DNA of 64,000 nt from Geoglobus ahangari (GCF_001006045.1 NZ_CP011267.1:372001-436000), one strand, 5' to 3'. Counted from the stretch's first letter, positions 42,680 through 51,954 are shown. The notes: generated from the sequence alone by a model not told the origin. Program-made: numbers and translations.

Positions 42680-42883
42680 TTAGAGCTGGCTCGTCGCGAG
42701 CTTGATGTCCTCAACCTTGACCGTTTTTCTGCCAGAGTGCTTTGCGAGCTCAACAGCCTTCTTGCCGACCTGAAGAGCGTACTCCTCAATGGCCTCCGCA
42801 AGAGCTTTCTTGGCATCCTCACTAACCCTCTGGGCTCCGGCCTTCCTTATAATCCTCTCAACCGGGGCAAGTGGCAGCTCCAT
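42680..42883 (-). CDS. Archaeal histone
   Basis: The 67-residue histone-fold protein ([21 protein letters not shown] ending in [12 protein letters not shown]) is a minimal archaeal histone that forms dimers and DNA-wrapping polymers. It matches HMf/HpyA length and motifs. A T7 run follows the stop on the minus strand (42663-42669), a likely terminator. Confidence 0.96.
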   Translation of the reverse strand: MELPLAPVERIIRKAGAQRVSEDAKKALAEAIEEYALQVGKKAVELAKHSGRKTVKVEDIKLATSQL

Positions 42884-43081
42884 CAAAACACCTCCTTAGC
42901 TTTTTTCGAGTAGAAATTAAGTAATTCAATTATATAAATTTTTGGGTTCATCGAAGGCCTCAAAGCTATCCGTTTAGACATTGGCATTACATGCGATGCT
43001 GACTGATGCTCACAGTTTCACCCCTACCCCCTCCACATGAAATCAGCAAAGTATATACCACAAAACCCCAAATCAACCACC

Positions 43082-43573
43082 ATGAAGAGAATCTTCGCTC
43101 CCTGGAGGATACGGTACATAATGTCCCCGAAGCACGAGGGGTGCATTTTCTGCGACTTTCCGAAGGAGAACAGAGATGAGGAGAGGCTGATAGTCCACAG
43201 GGGGGAGACCTGCTTCGTGATCATGAACAACTACCCGTACAACCCGGGTCACGTCATGGTGTCACCTTACAGGCACGTGGGCAGTCTGGAGGATCTCACC
43301 GAAGACGAGGCGCTGGAGATGATGACGCTCGCCCAGAAAACGGTGAGAGTGATAAAGCAGGTCATGAGCCCTGACGGGTTCAATCTGGGGATAAACCTCG
43401 GGAAGGTGGCCGGGGCCGGAATAGAAGATCACATACACCTGCACATCGTGCCGAGGTGGAATGGAGATACGAACTTCATGCCGGTGATAGCGGACGTGAG
43501 GGTGATACCCGAAGCTGTGGAGGAAACCTACAAAAAATTGAGAGAGGGGTTCGAAAAGCTTACCTCCCCTTGA
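43082..43573 (+). CDS. HIT family hydrolase
   Basis: The 163-residue protein has the histidine triad HIHLHIVPRW (about residues 113-122) and a zinc-knuckle-like CIFCDF near residue 22, as in Ap4A/AMP-lysine hydrolases. The ATG at 43082 is preceded by a TATA-like AGTATATAC (43049-43057) at the right distance, and in-frame start 43037 lies beyond it. It overlaps the convergent acyl-CoA dehydrogenase gene by 14 bp. Confidence 0.9.
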   Translation: MKRIFAPWRIRYIMSPKHEGCIFCDFPKENRDEERLIVHRGETCFVIMNNYPYNPGHVMVSPYRHVGSLEDLTEDEALEMMTLAQKTVRVIKQVMSPDGFNLGINLGKVAGAGIEDHIHLHIVPRWNGDTNFMPVIADVRVIPEAVEETYKKLREGFEKLTSP

Positions 43574-44732
43574 ACCCGAAGAGGTTTCTTGCGATTATGA
43601 GTTTCTCAACCTCTTTTGCACCCTCGTATATCTCCGTGATCTTCGCGTCCCTGTAGAACTGGTTGATCGGGTACTCGTCTATGTAACCGTATCCTCCGTG
43701 GAACTGGAGCGCCCAGTTTGTGGTCTCAACTGCAACCTCTCCAGCATACCACTTGGCCATCGCCGAGAGAGTGTTGTCCGGCTTGCCCTGCTCGACCTGC
43801 ACCGCGGCAGCCCTGTAGGTAAGGGTCCTCGCAGCCTCGATCTTCGTCGCGAGCTCGGCGATCTTGAACTGTATGTACTGGAAGGCCGCGAGCGGCAGGC
43901 CGAACGCCTTCCTCTGCTTGACGTAGTCAATCACGAGCTGCAGCGCACCTCTCGCAATGCCCACTGCCTGCGCGGCAACCCAGACCCTCGTTATGTCGAA
44001 GAACTCCATCATGTAGTAGAATCCCTTACCCTCCTCTCCAACAAGGTTGCTCTCAGGAACCCTGACGTTGTTCAGGCTGACCTCGGCTGTGTCTGTGGCC
44101 CTTATACCCATCTTGCCCTTGATCTTGTCCGCCTTGTAGCCTTCCCTGTCGGTCTCGACTATGAAGTAGCTGATCCCCCTGTGCCTCTTTTCGAAGCTCT
44201 CCATCTCTCTTGTCCTCGCGGTCACGAGGATGAAGTCGGCAATTGAGCCGTTTGATATGAACTGCTTAGTCCCGTTAAGCACCCACTCGTTTCCGTCCTT
44301 AACCGCCCTCGTTTTTATGCTCGCGGAGTCGCTTCCCGCATCTGGCTCGGTGTTGGCCATGCCCATTATGGCATCTCCCTTCGCAATCTTCGTCACGTAC
44401 TGCTCCTTCTGCTCCTCGCTGCCGTGCAGGAGCAGGATCTCAACACCGAAGGTCGGAAGAAGGCATGCAAGCCCGAGTCCCGGGTTTACGGCAGAGAATT
44501 CCTCCATCACGATCATCTGCTCTATCGGCCCGTAGCCACCTCCGCCGTACTCCTCCGGAATTGCCACGGCATGGAATCCAAGCTTCGCGCACTTCTTGAA
44601 GAGCTCCATCGGGAACTTCTCCTCCCTGTCGCACTCCCTCGCAAGCTCGGGCGTGAACTCCTTCTCCGCGAACTCCCTTGCAGCCCTCCTTATGTCCTCC
44701 TGCTCCTCCGTAAACTGAAAGCTGACTGTCAT
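43560..44732 (-). CDS. Acyl-CoA dehydrogenase
   Basis: The 390-residue flavoenzyme has the family motifs GMANTEPDAGSD, TNWALQFHGGYGYIDEYPI and the catalytic Glu in TEIYEGAKEVEKL. It oxidises acyl-CoA to enoyl-CoA and passes electrons to ETF, whose genes are 4 kb to the right. With the thiolase, fused dehydrogenase/hydratase and ETF genes it forms a beta-oxidation cluster. The start at 44732 is preferred to 44735 by length only. Confidence 0.92.
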   Translation of the reverse strand: MTVSFQFTEEQEDIRRAAREFAEKEFTPELARECDREEKFPMELFKKCAKLGFHAVAIPEEYGGGGYGPIEQMIVMEEFSAVNPGLGLACLLPTFGVEILLLHGSEEQKEQYVTKIAKGDAIMGMANTEPDAGSDSASIKTRAVKDGNEWVLNGTKQFISNGSIADFILVTARTREMESFEKRHRGISYFIVETDREGYKADKIKGKMGIRATDTAEVSLNNVRVPESNLVGEEGKGFYYMMEFFDITRVWVAAQAVGIARGALQLVIDYVKQRKAFGLPLAAFQYIQFKIAELATKIEAARTLTYRAAAVQVEQGKPDNTLSAMAKWYAGEVAVETTNWALQFHGGYGYIDEYPINQFYRDAKITEIYEGAKEVEKLIIARNLFGFKGR

Positions 44733-44973
44733 CACACCACCTCACGATTATCTATGACGGAATTGTGTATCCGGAAGTATAAAATTCTTTTGGGAGAAAT
44801 AAAAAGGCAGAGAGGCTTTGAAAACCTACAAAAAGTTTATAAATGCTCCACCGCAAAATTGGTAAAAATCATGACAGATTTTGGGCAATTAAAACCTTTT
44901 CTATTTTTAATCTTGGTTTGGAGGCAGGAAAAGCGAGAAAATCTTATATAATGAAAGAACGTTATAAAAGCGT
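44733..44973. other. Promoter region between acyl-CoA dehydrogenase and thiolase genes
   Basis: TATA-like boxes face both ways: TTTTATAC on the minus strand (about 44779-44787), and CTTATATAA (44943-44951) for the thiolase ATG at 44974. A third, GTTTATAAAT (44836-44845), lies 25 bp ahead of an isolated ATG (44871) with 26 codons that stop in the thiolase TATA box. Only the promoter pattern supports the short frame. Confidence 0.4.
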
Positions 44974-46155
44974 ATGGCAGTAGCAATTATAGGAGCTGGC
45001 CAGTCCAAATTCGGGACAAGAAAGGACGTCAACGTGGCAGAGCTTGCATGGGAGGCCGTTAAACCGGCGATGCAGTCTGCCAACGTGGAGCAGAAGGACA
45101 TTGACTTCATGGTTGTCGGCACGGCGGGAATGTGGAGCAGCGAGGCTGCTGTGCCTGCCCTGATGTACGAGTACGGGAAGTTTGAGGACGTTGGAAGCAT
45201 GAGGGTCGAGGCCGCATGCGCGACAGGTAATGCGGCGATCAGGGTTGGCTACACGGCAATAGAGAGCGGTGAGGCTGATGTTGTGCTCGTGCTTGGCGTC
45301 GAGAAGATGCAGGAGTCACCCAATCCGACGGTAATCGAGCTGATCGGCAGGTTCGGCAGCTACTTCTGGGAGTTCGAGAACTTCGGCCTCACGTTCCCCG
45401 GGTACTACGCCCTGCACGCCACAGCATACATGGCCAAGTACGGAGCGACCGAGGAGGACTTTGCGAGGGTCGCGGTTAAGAACCACCACTACGGTGCCAA
45501 AAACCCGTACGCCCAGTTCCAGAGGGAGATCAGCCTCGAGAAGGCCCTCAACTCACCGTACGTCGCGTGGCCATTCAAGCTGTTCGATTGCTCACCCATC
45601 ACCGACGGTTCTGCTGCGGTGATTCTCGCGAGCGAGGAGAAGGTAAAGGAGTGGGGCATCGAGGAGAAGATATGGATACTCGGTCAGGGAGTCGGAACGG
45701 GCACGGCAAACCTCAGCAGGAGGGAGAGCTTCACCTCTCTGAGATCCGCAGCCTACGCTGCAGAGGTGGCATACAAGAAGGCGGGAATAGACATGGACGC
45801 CCCGTACAAGTATCTGGACGGAGCAGATGTCCACGACTGCTTCACGGCTGCCGAGGTTATCGCCTACGAGGATCTGAGGTTCGCGAAGAGGGGAGAGGGT
45901 GTCCAGCTCGTCAGGGAGGAGCAGACGTACATCGGTGGAAGGATCCCCGTGAACGTAGATGGAGGTTTGAAGGCCAAGGGTCACCCGATTGGGGCGACAG
46001 GAGTGAGTCAGGCTGTCGAGGCCTGGAAGCAGCTTCTCAGCAAGGCCGAGAACGGAAGGCAGGTTGACGTCAAGAACGGAAGGTATCTGGCCCACAACGT
46101 GGGTGGAACGGGTCACTACAGCTACGTGACCATTTACGGTTTGGAGAAGAGGTGA
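44974..46155 (+). CDS. Thiolase family acyltransferase (SCP-x type)
   Basis: The 393-residue protein has the nucleophilic Cys in VEAACATGNAA (near residue 84) and GLKAKGHPIGATG with the catalytic His. The final motif is AHNVGGTGHYSY, with His where classic thiolases have Cys, typical of SCP-x-like thiolases. It would cleave or form 3-ketoacyl-CoA. The next gene, 6 bp downstream, is a DUF35 protein, a common partner of this subgroup. TATA box and leaderless start are visible. Confidence 0.92.
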   Translation: MAVAIIGAGQSKFGTRKDVNVAELAWEAVKPAMQSANVEQKDIDFMVVGTAGMWSSEAAVPALMYEYGKFEDVGSMRVEAACATGNAAIRVGYTAIESGEADVVLVLGVEKMQESPNPTVIELIGRFGSYFWEFENFGLTFPGYYALHATAYMAKYGATEEDFARVAVKNHHYGAKNPYAQFQREISLEKALNSPYVAWPFKLFDCSPITDGSAAVILASEEKVKEWGIEEKIWILGQGVGTGTANLSRRESFTSLRSAAYAAEVAYKKAGIDMDAPYKYLDGADVHDCFTAAEVIAYEDLRFAKRGEGVQLVREEQTYIGGRIPVNVDGGLKAKGHPIGATGVSQAVEAWKQLLSKAENGRQVDVKNGRYLAHNVGGTGHYSYVTIYGLEKR

Positions 46156-46161
46156 TGTGTT

Positions 46162-46665
46162 ATGGACGATTTGAGGAAGGCTGCTGAAACGAATATTAAG
46201 GAGTACGGGTTCCCGGTTGCCATAGACGAGAAGAGCGGAGCCCTGCAGTGGGTCGACATGAGAGATCTTCACCTCAAGTACGTCATCTCCATTGAGAACA
46301 TCCAGAACTTCTACGAGGGTCTGAGAGAGGGCAAGCTCCTCGCCACGAAGTGCAAGAAGTGCGGAGAGCTGTTCTTCCCTCCGCAGAAGGACTGCCCGAA
46401 GTGCATGGATGATGACATGGAGTGGGTGGAGCTCAAGAACGAGGGTGTGCTCGAAACCCTGACCGTGATATTCGTCAGGCCGCCAAGCTTCGCCAGCTAC
46501 GACCCGTACACGGTCGCTATCGCAAGGCTGGACGATGGGGTCAAGATAACCGCATGGCTTAAGGGAGATCCGCAGAAGGTCAGGCCGGGACAGAGGGTGA
46601 AGGTTGAGGTGTCGAAGAGAAAGGAAGGGTATTTAATGTATGAAATCGTCCCGGTGGAGGGGTGA
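46162..46665 (+). CDS. DUF35 OB-fold zinc-ribbon protein
   Basis: The 167-residue protein has a rubredoxin-like zinc site CKKCGELFFPPQKDCPKC (about residues 65-82) and a C-terminal OB fold (LTVIFVRPPSFASYDPY, then VKVEVSKRK). DUF35 proteins bind acyl-CoA and pair with thiolases and HMG-CoA synthase. Here it directly follows the thiolase. It is followed, 4 bp after its stop, by the 3-hydroxyacyl-CoA dehydrogenase gene. Confidence 0.9.
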   Translation: MDDLRKAAETNIKEYGFPVAIDEKSGALQWVDMRDLHLKYVISIENIQNFYEGLREGKLLATKCKKCGELFFPPQKDCPKCMDDDMEWVELKNEGVLETLTVIFVRPPSFASYDPYTVAIARLDDGVKITAWLKGDPQKVRPGQRVKVEVSKRKEGYLMYEIVPVEG

Positions 46666-46669
46666 TGAG

Positions 46670-48628
46670 ATGGAGATAAAGAAGGTTGCCGTTCTCGGCG
46701 CGGGAGCGATGGGTTCCGGCATCGCTCAGGTCGTTGCGCAGGCCGGTTATGAGGTCTGGGTGAGGGACATAAAGGAGGAGTTCCTCGAGAGGGGCAAGGC
46801 TAACATCGAGAAGAATTTGAGAAAAGCGGTTAACAAGGGCAAGATAAGCCTCCCCAAGTACAAGGAGATCGTCGCGAGGATCCACTACACGACCGACATG
46901 AAGGAGGCTGTTGAGGACGCAGACCTCGTCATTGAGGCTGTTCCCGAGGTAATGGACCTGAAGAAGCAGGTATTTCAGGAGGTGTGCCAGTACAACAAGA
47001 AGGCCCTCCTCGCCACAAACACCTCGGGGCTGAGCATTACCGAGCTCTCGAAGGCTACTGACAGACCCGACAGGTTCGTGGGAATGCACTTCTTCAACCC
47101 CGTGCCCGTGATGGCCCTCGTTGAGGTCATAAGGGGTGAGCAGACCAGCGACGAGACGGTGAACATAGCCGTCGAGTTCGTGAAGAGCATCGGAAAGACG
47201 CCCGTTGTTGTCAAGAAGGACGTTGAGGGGTTCATAGTCAACAGGTGCCTCGTGCCCTACCTCGTGCTCGCTATTGACGATGTCGAGAAGGGTATAGCAG
47301 AGCCTGAGGAGATCGACGCGACGATGCTCTACGAGTACAAGATGCCGATGGGGCCGCTGGAGCTTGCAGACTTCGTGGGCCTCGACGTGCTCTACTACGC
47401 GAGCCAGCAGTGGAGCATCGTTCCGAAGTCCAAGCTCCTCGAGGAGAAGTTCAACAACAAGGAGCTGGGAATGAAGACAGCCAAGGGCTTCTACGACTGG
47501 AGGGCTGGCAGGCCCAAGATACCTAAGGAGAAGGCCGGCAAGTACGACGGGCTCAGGATAATCGCTCCGATGGTGAACATCGCAGCCGGGCTCATAGAGA
47601 TGGGCGTTGCTGATGCGAAGGAGATCGACACCGCGATGAAGCTCGGAACGAACATGCCCAAGGGTCCGCTCGAGATGGCTGACGAGATCGGGCTTGACGT
47701 CATACTCGCCAAGGTGGAGGAGCTATACAAGGAGAAGGGCTACGAGATCCTCAAGCCGTCGGAGTACCTCAAGAAGCTTGTGGCAGAGGGCAAGACCGGA
47801 AAGAAGGCCTCGGAGGGATTCTACAAGTACGAGGCCGGGACTTACCAGAACATAAGGATCGAGAAGCTTGAGGGAGGGATCGCCAAGATCGTCCTCAACA
47901 GGCCGCACAGACTCAACGCCATAACCATCGAGCTGCTCGACGAGCTCAAGAGGGCGTTCGGAGAGCTGGAGTTCGACGACGAGGTGAGGGTGGTCATACT
48001 CACCGGAGAGGGCAAGGCGTTCTCGGCTGGCCTCGACCTGCAGGCCGCTGGAACGGACGAGGTTCTCAACCCACCCGTCGCAATGCTGCTTGCAGCCAAG
48101 GGACAGGACGTCTTCACCACCATCGAGAAGTTCCCCAAGCCCGTCATAGCAGCCATCAACGGCTACGCGTTTGGCGGTGGCTGCGAGATGGCCCTCGCAT
48201 GTGACTTCAGAATAATCGCCAAGAACGCGCAGATTGGACTGACAGAAACTGCCCTTGGACTCATACCGGGCTGGGGCGGAACCCAGAGGATGGCGAAGAT
48301 ACTGGGCATCGCCAAGGCCAAGGAGCTGATAATGTTCGCCACGAGGCTTTCCGGAGAGGAGGCCGAGAAGGTCGGGCTTGTCAACAAGGCAGTGGATCCG
48401 GAGAAGTTCTGGGACGAGGTCATGGAGTTCGCCAAGAAGCTCGCCGAGGGTGCTCCGATCGCTCTCAGGCTCGCGAAGTACGCCATAAACTTCGGCTACG
48501 AGCTGCCTGTGGAGGTCGGGCAGGCTCTGGAGTCAGCTTACTTCGGCCTCGTCACAGGCACAAAGGACGTGAGGGAGGGCTTCGCGGCGTTCTTCGAGAG
48601 GAGGAAGCCCAACTTCACAGGAAAATAA
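46670..48628 (+). CDS. 3-hydroxyacyl-CoA dehydrogenase/enoyl-CoA hydratase fusion
   Basis: The 652-residue protein starts with a NAD-binding 3-hydroxyacyl-CoA dehydrogenase (VAVLGAGAMGSGIAQVVAQAG, residues 6-26; GMHFFNPVPVM). Then come two C-terminal dehydrogenase domains and an enoyl-CoA hydratase domain from about residue 405 (IVLNRPHRLNAIT, FGGGCEMALACDF, GLIPGWGGTQRMAK). It carries out two consecutive beta-oxidation steps. This order, dehydrogenase then hydratase, is opposite to bacterial FadB. A strong GGTGATGAG site precedes the ATG at 46670. Confidence 0.93.
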   Translation: MEIKKVAVLGAGAMGSGIAQVVAQAGYEVWVRDIKEEFLERGKANIEKNLRKAVNKGKISLPKYKEIVARIHYTTDMKEAVEDADLVIEAVPEVMDLKKQVFQEVCQYNKKALLATNTSGLSITELSKATDRPDRFVGMHFFNPVPVMALVEVIRGEQTSDETVNIAVEFVKSIGKTPVVVKKDVEGFIVNRCLVPYLVLAIDDVEKGIAEPEEIDATMLYEYKMPMGPLELADFVGLDVLYYASQQWSIVPKSKLLEEKFNNKELGMKTAKGFYDWRAGRPKIPKEKAGKYDGLRIIAPMVNIAAGLIEMGVADAKEIDTAMKLGTNMPKGPLEMADEIGLDVILAKVEELYKEKGYEILKPSEYLKKLVAEGKTGKKASEGFYKYEAGTYQNIRIEKLEGGIAKIVLNRPHRLNAITIELLDELKRAFGELEFDDEVRVVILTGEGKAFSAGLDLQAAGTDEVLNPPVAMLLAAKGQDVFTTIEKFPKPVIAAINGYAFGGGCEMALACDFRIIAKNAQIGLTETALGLIPGWGGTQRMAKILGIAKAKELIMFATRLSGEEAEKVGLVNKAVDPEKFWDEVMEFAKKLAEGAPIALRLAKYAINFGYELPVEVGQALESAYFGLVTGTKDVREGFAAFFERRKPNFTGK

Positions 48629-48709
48629 ATGAAACGATAAATAATTACATTTTTATTTTTTGGAAAGAGTTATCAATAACGTAAAATCACGCAAGATGGG
48701 GGTGGTAGA

Positions 48710-49450
48710 TTGAATATTATCGTACTCGCGAAACACGCAGCTGACCCAGAAAGCGAGATCCGCGTGTCAAGTGATGGGAAGAGTGTTGACGAGAAGGGGC
48801 TCGTGTTCGACATCAACGACTGGGACAGATACGCTGTTGAGGAGGCCATAAGGCTCAAGGAGGAGCACGGAGGAGAGGTTGTAGTCGTCGGCGTTGGCTA
48901 TTCCGACGACACCCTGAGGAAGTGCCTGGCCATGGGGGCTGACAGGGCCATAAAGATTCCCCTCGACGCGGGAATGGACTCCTACAGGACGGCTCTGGCC
49001 ATAAAGGAGGCGATCTCCGGAGAGAGCTTCGACCTGATACTCGCAGGCCTGATGAGCCAGGACTACAACAACGCGCTCGTGGGTGTTCTCCTTGCCGGAA
49101 TGCTCGACATCCCGTTTGCAACTGCGGTGACAAGCATAAAGGTCGAGGACGGGAAGATAAGGGTCGTCAGGGAGCTTGAGGGAGGATATGGAGAGGAGAA
49201 CGTCCTTCCGCTGCCAGCGCTCGTTACTGTCCAGAGTGGTATAAACGAGCCGAGGTACGTCTCGATCATGGGCATCAAGAGGGCAAAGAGCAAGGAGCTG
49301 AGAGAGGTCGGAGTGGAGGTAGGAGAGGGATTCATAGAGGTCGAGAAGGTCTACACTCCGCCGGTCAAGAAGGCCGAGATGATTGAGGGTGCTCCGGAGG
49401 AGATTGCCGAGAAGCTAATCCAGATACTCAAGGACAGGGGGTTGATCTGA
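48710..49450 (+). CDS. etfB: Electron transfer flavoprotein beta subunit
   Basis: The 246-residue protein begins MNIIVLAKHAADPESEIRVS and has the ETF-beta body (MGADRAIKIPLD, LAGLMSQDYNN). It pairs with EtfA to carry electrons from acyl-CoA dehydrogenase. The start is a TTG at 48710 preceded by GGGGGTGGTAGA. It lies 81 bp after the fused dehydrogenase gene, across an A/T-rich terminator-like run (48651-48662). The etfA start is 1 bp after its stop. Confidence 0.93.
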   Translation: MNIIVLAKHAADPESEIRVSSDGKSVDEKGLVFDINDWDRYAVEEAIRLKEEHGGEVVVVGVGYSDDTLRKCLAMGADRAIKIPLDAGMDSYRTALAIKEAISGESFDLILAGLMSQDYNNALVGVLLAGMLDIPFATAVTSIKVEDGKIRVVRELEGGYGEENVLPLPALVTVQSGINEPRYVSIMGIKRAKSKELREVGVEVGEGFIEVEKVYTPPVKKAEMIEGAPEEIAEKLIQILKDRGLI

Positions 49451-49451
49451 A

Positions 49452-50408
49452 ATGAGGGTTTTTGCCGTTGCCGAGATTAATTTTGGAGAGCTCGATCCCG
49501 TTAGCGTTGAGCTCCTCAACCTTGCGAACACCATCAAGGGAGACGGCAGTGCTGAGGCAGTCGTGATTGGAAGCAGCATTTCCTCTCACGCTGAGAAGCT
49601 TGCCAAGTACGCCGACAAAGTCTGGAAGATTGAGGACGCGAGCCTTGAGAACTACAACCCCGAGCTCTACGTTGACGTCCTTCTGCAGCTCTTCCAGAAG
49701 GAGAAGCCTGACGTCGTTCTCATCGCCAACTCCTCCAGAGGCTCGGAATACGCTCCGCTCCTCGCGACGAAGCTGAACGCTCCCATAGTCACGGACATTG
49801 TCGGCCTCGACGTCAGCGACGGTGTGAAGGCCACGAGGTACATCTTCCAGGGCAAGCTCCTCGTGGATGTTCTGGTGAAGCAGGCGGACACGTACGTCTT
49901 CACGGTCAGGCAGGGAGTGTTCAAGGAAGAGAAGCAGGCCTCCGGAGAGGTAGTCGATGCGGGAATAAAGCCTTCAGTCACTCCAAAGAGAGAGTTCAGC
50001 CAGATAATCGAGCCAGAAGCCGGAGAGGTCGACATAACGCAGGCGGACATAATCGTCTCTGTCGGCAGGGGAATTGAGGACGCGTCCAACATAGAGCTTG
50101 CCGAGGAGCTCGCCGAGCTGCTTGGCGGAGTTGTGGCCGGAAGCAGGCCCGTGATCGACAACGGCTGGCTGCCGAAGGACAGGCAGGTCGGTATCTCGGG
50201 CAAGACCGTGAAGCCCAAGCTCTACCTCGCTCTGGGTATAAGCGGTGCGTTCCAGCACATCATGGGAATGAAGGACAGCGAGCTCATAATCGCAATAAAC
50301 AAGGATCCAGAGGCACCAATATTCGGCGTTGCTCAGTACGGTGTCGTTGGGGACATATTTGAGGTCGTGCCGGCACTCATAGACAAGCTCAGGGAGATAA
50401 AGGGCTAA
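49452..50408 (+). CDS. etfA: Electron transfer flavoprotein alpha subunit
   Basis: The 318-residue protein has the FAD-binding C-terminal domain with GISGAFQHIMGMKDSELIIAINKDPEAPIFGVAQYGVVGD (the canonical pattern) after VVAGSRPVIDNGWLPKDRQVGISG. With EtfB it accepts electrons from the acyl-CoA dehydrogenase at 43.5 kb. It is followed 29 bp later by a DUF1641 gene. Confidence 0.95.
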   Translation: MRVFAVAEINFGELDPVSVELLNLANTIKGDGSAEAVVIGSSISSHAEKLAKYADKVWKIEDASLENYNPELYVDVLLQLFQKEKPDVVLIANSSRGSEYAPLLATKLNAPIVTDIVGLDVSDGVKATRYIFQGKLLVDVLVKQADTYVFTVRQGVFKEEKQASGEVVDAGIKPSVTPKREFSQIIEPEAGEVDITQADIIVSVGRGIEDASNIELAEELAELLGGVVAGSRPVIDNGWLPKDRQVGISGKTVKPKLYLALGISGAFQHIMGMKDSELIIAINKDPEAPIFGVAQYGVVGDIFEVVPALIDKLREIKG

Positions 50409-50437
50409 CTCCCTTTTCTTTTTTGAGGTGATGAATT

Positions 50438-50857
50438 ATGAGCGAGGATGCCGTCATAAACACGATGGTAACGCTTGTTGAGAGGCTCTCCGACGACGAG
50501 GAGAAGATGAACGCACTCGTGGAGAAGCTGGCGGAGATGGTGGAGAGCAGGAGTGCTGAGAGACTGATTGAGCTCGCCAACACCCTCGCGCCGCTCCTCG
50601 AGACGGTCAGCGTGTTCATGGACAGCGAGACTGAGAGTGTGGTGAACAACCTCATCGAGGCCCTTGGAGCTGTGGCACTCAGCATAGACAGCAACACGAT
50701 TGAGATAGCGGAGAAGATGATGGATGCCCTCAACGCAAGCAGAAATGCTGAGCCGGTAACCCTCATGGGGCTTTTCAGGGCCATGAAGGACGAGAACGTC
50801 CAGAAGACCCTCGGGTTCTTCGTGAAGTTCGCGAGGGAATTCGGAAAGAGGCTCTGA
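50438..50857 (+). CDS. DUF1641 family protein
   Basis: The 139-residue helical protein has the DUF1641 pattern of paired helical repeats (LAEMVESRSAERLIELANTL, then VTLMGLFRAMKDENVQKTLGFF). Such proteins are found near redox operons such as formate dehydrogenases, and their function is unknown. It follows etfA in the same direction with a GAGGTGATG ribosome site. Confidence 0.8.
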   Translation: MSEDAVINTMVTLVERLSDDEEKMNALVEKLAEMVESRSAERLIELANTLAPLLETVSVFMDSETESVVNNLIEALGAVALSIDSNTIEIAEKMMDALNASRNAEPVTLMGLFRAMKDENVQKTLGFFVKFAREFGKRL

Positions 50858-50858
50858 A

Positions 50859-51095
50859 TCAAATATTTTTGATTATCAGGTACGCGAGCAGAATCGTCAC
50901 AACCACTATCGCCAGATCTATGACCCTGATTTTCAGGTCGGGGCCCACCTCGAAAACAACCGCTGTGTGAACGCTCCTGCTCTTTTCACCTCTCTTCCCG
51001 GCCCTTTCAACCTCAGGCGTGAGCTCCCTAACAACCTCGAGCTCATCATCCTCCATCAGAATGTCCGCAACCCTCTCCCTCTCCAACTCTACCAC
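50859..51095 (-). CDS. Small tail-anchored membrane protein
   Basis: The 78-residue protein is hydrophilic and acidic for the first 50 residues and ends in a hydrophobic helix (IDLAIVVVTILLAYLIIKNI), so it is probably anchored by its tail. Its 5' end overlaps the MinD-type ATPase gene by 7 bp on the same strand. It has no known domain, and an ATPase/tail-anchor pair is suggestive. Confidence 0.65.
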   Translation of the reverse strand: MVELERERVADILMEDDELEVVRELTPEVERAGKRGEKSRSVHTAVVFEVGPDLKIRVIDLAIVVVTILLAYLIIKNI

Positions 51096-51853
51096 CCGAG
51101 CAGGTACCTTACTCTTCCAAAGGGACGTATATTAACCTTCTGTCCCGCAACATTCATCGCGAGGTTCACCAGATCCCTCGACACGGCCGATCTTGGGCGG
51201 TAGGAGATCACCGGAACGCCAGCATCCCAGCTCCTCGAAATGTCCCTCGACTCCCTGATTATCCCCGCGAGCTCCGAGTCGAGAATCTCTGACACGAGTT
51301 CGGCGAAGCTCCTCTCACCCCTGTACCTGTTGAGGATTACCCCTCCAACCTCCACCCCGAGCTCCCTCGCGACCGTCACAACCCTCTTGGCAGAGTTCAC
51401 AGAACTCCTCTCCGGGTTGACAACCACATAAGCCCTGTCCGCGTTCCCCATCGAAACCAGAGACAGCCTGCTCAGCCCTGCAGAGACGTCGAGGACAACG
51501 TAGTCATACGTCTCCGAGAGCTCCTCAACAACCTCACCAAACCTCCGCTCCTCAAACTCCTTGAGCATGCTTAGCGAGGCTAGAGAGGGGATCACGTGGA
51601 GGGTGGTCAGGGTTCTGCCAACAGCCATCCTGAGCCTGTAGGTTGCATCCTTTAAACTCGCGTCTCCCCTCAGAACGTCGAAGAGCGACAGCCCGGGGTT
51701 CTCTATGGCCAGCAGTATGTGGAGGTTGGGCAGCATGAAGTCGCAGTCCACGACCACAGTTTCCCCGAATGCTGTAAGGGCTGCCGCGAGGTTTGCCGAA
51801 ACGGTGGTCTTTCCAACGCCACCCTTTCCGGAGCACACGGCGATGACAGGCAT
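51089..51853 (-). CDS. MinD/ParA-type P-loop ATPase
   Basis: The 254-residue protein has the deviant Walker A SGKGGVGKTTVSANLA (about residues 8-23), VVVDCDFMLPN and VLDVSAGLSR. It belongs to the MinD/SIMIBI group but lacks the C-terminal amphipathic membrane-targeting helix of bacterial MinD. A small tail-anchored protein gene overlaps its 3' end and may provide the membrane link. Its role is unproved. Confidence 0.88.
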   Translation of the reverse strand: MPVIAVCSGKGGVGKTTVSANLAAALTAFGETVVVDCDFMLPNLHILLAIENPGLSLFDVLRGDASLKDATYRLRMAVGRTLTTLHVIPSLASLSMLKEFEERRFGEVVEELSETYDYVVLDVSAGLSRLSLVSMGNADRAYVVVNPERSSVNSAKRVVTVARELGVEVGGVILNRYRGERSFAELVSEILDSELAGIIRESRDISRSWDAGVPVISYRPRSAVSRDLVNLAMNVAGQKVNIRPFGRVRYLLGW

Positions 51854-51954
51854 GACCCAGCGAATCTAATCCACCATGATATTTAACGGTTGTCTGGCGG
51901 CACGGTTTCTGGAGGCCGAAATCTATATATTACAAGCTATTGAAGGGGTGGGGA

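Noticed and set aside
42960-43060. Possible box C/D sRNA near GATGCTGACTGATGCTCA
   Set aside because: A proper C box (RTGATGA) and paired D box with guide-length spacing are missing.
50857-50874. Inverted repeat AATCAAA-TATT-TTTGATT between convergent genes as terminator
   Set aside because: It overlaps the last codons of the tail-anchored protein gene, and archaeal terminators do not need hairpins, so it is likely incidental.
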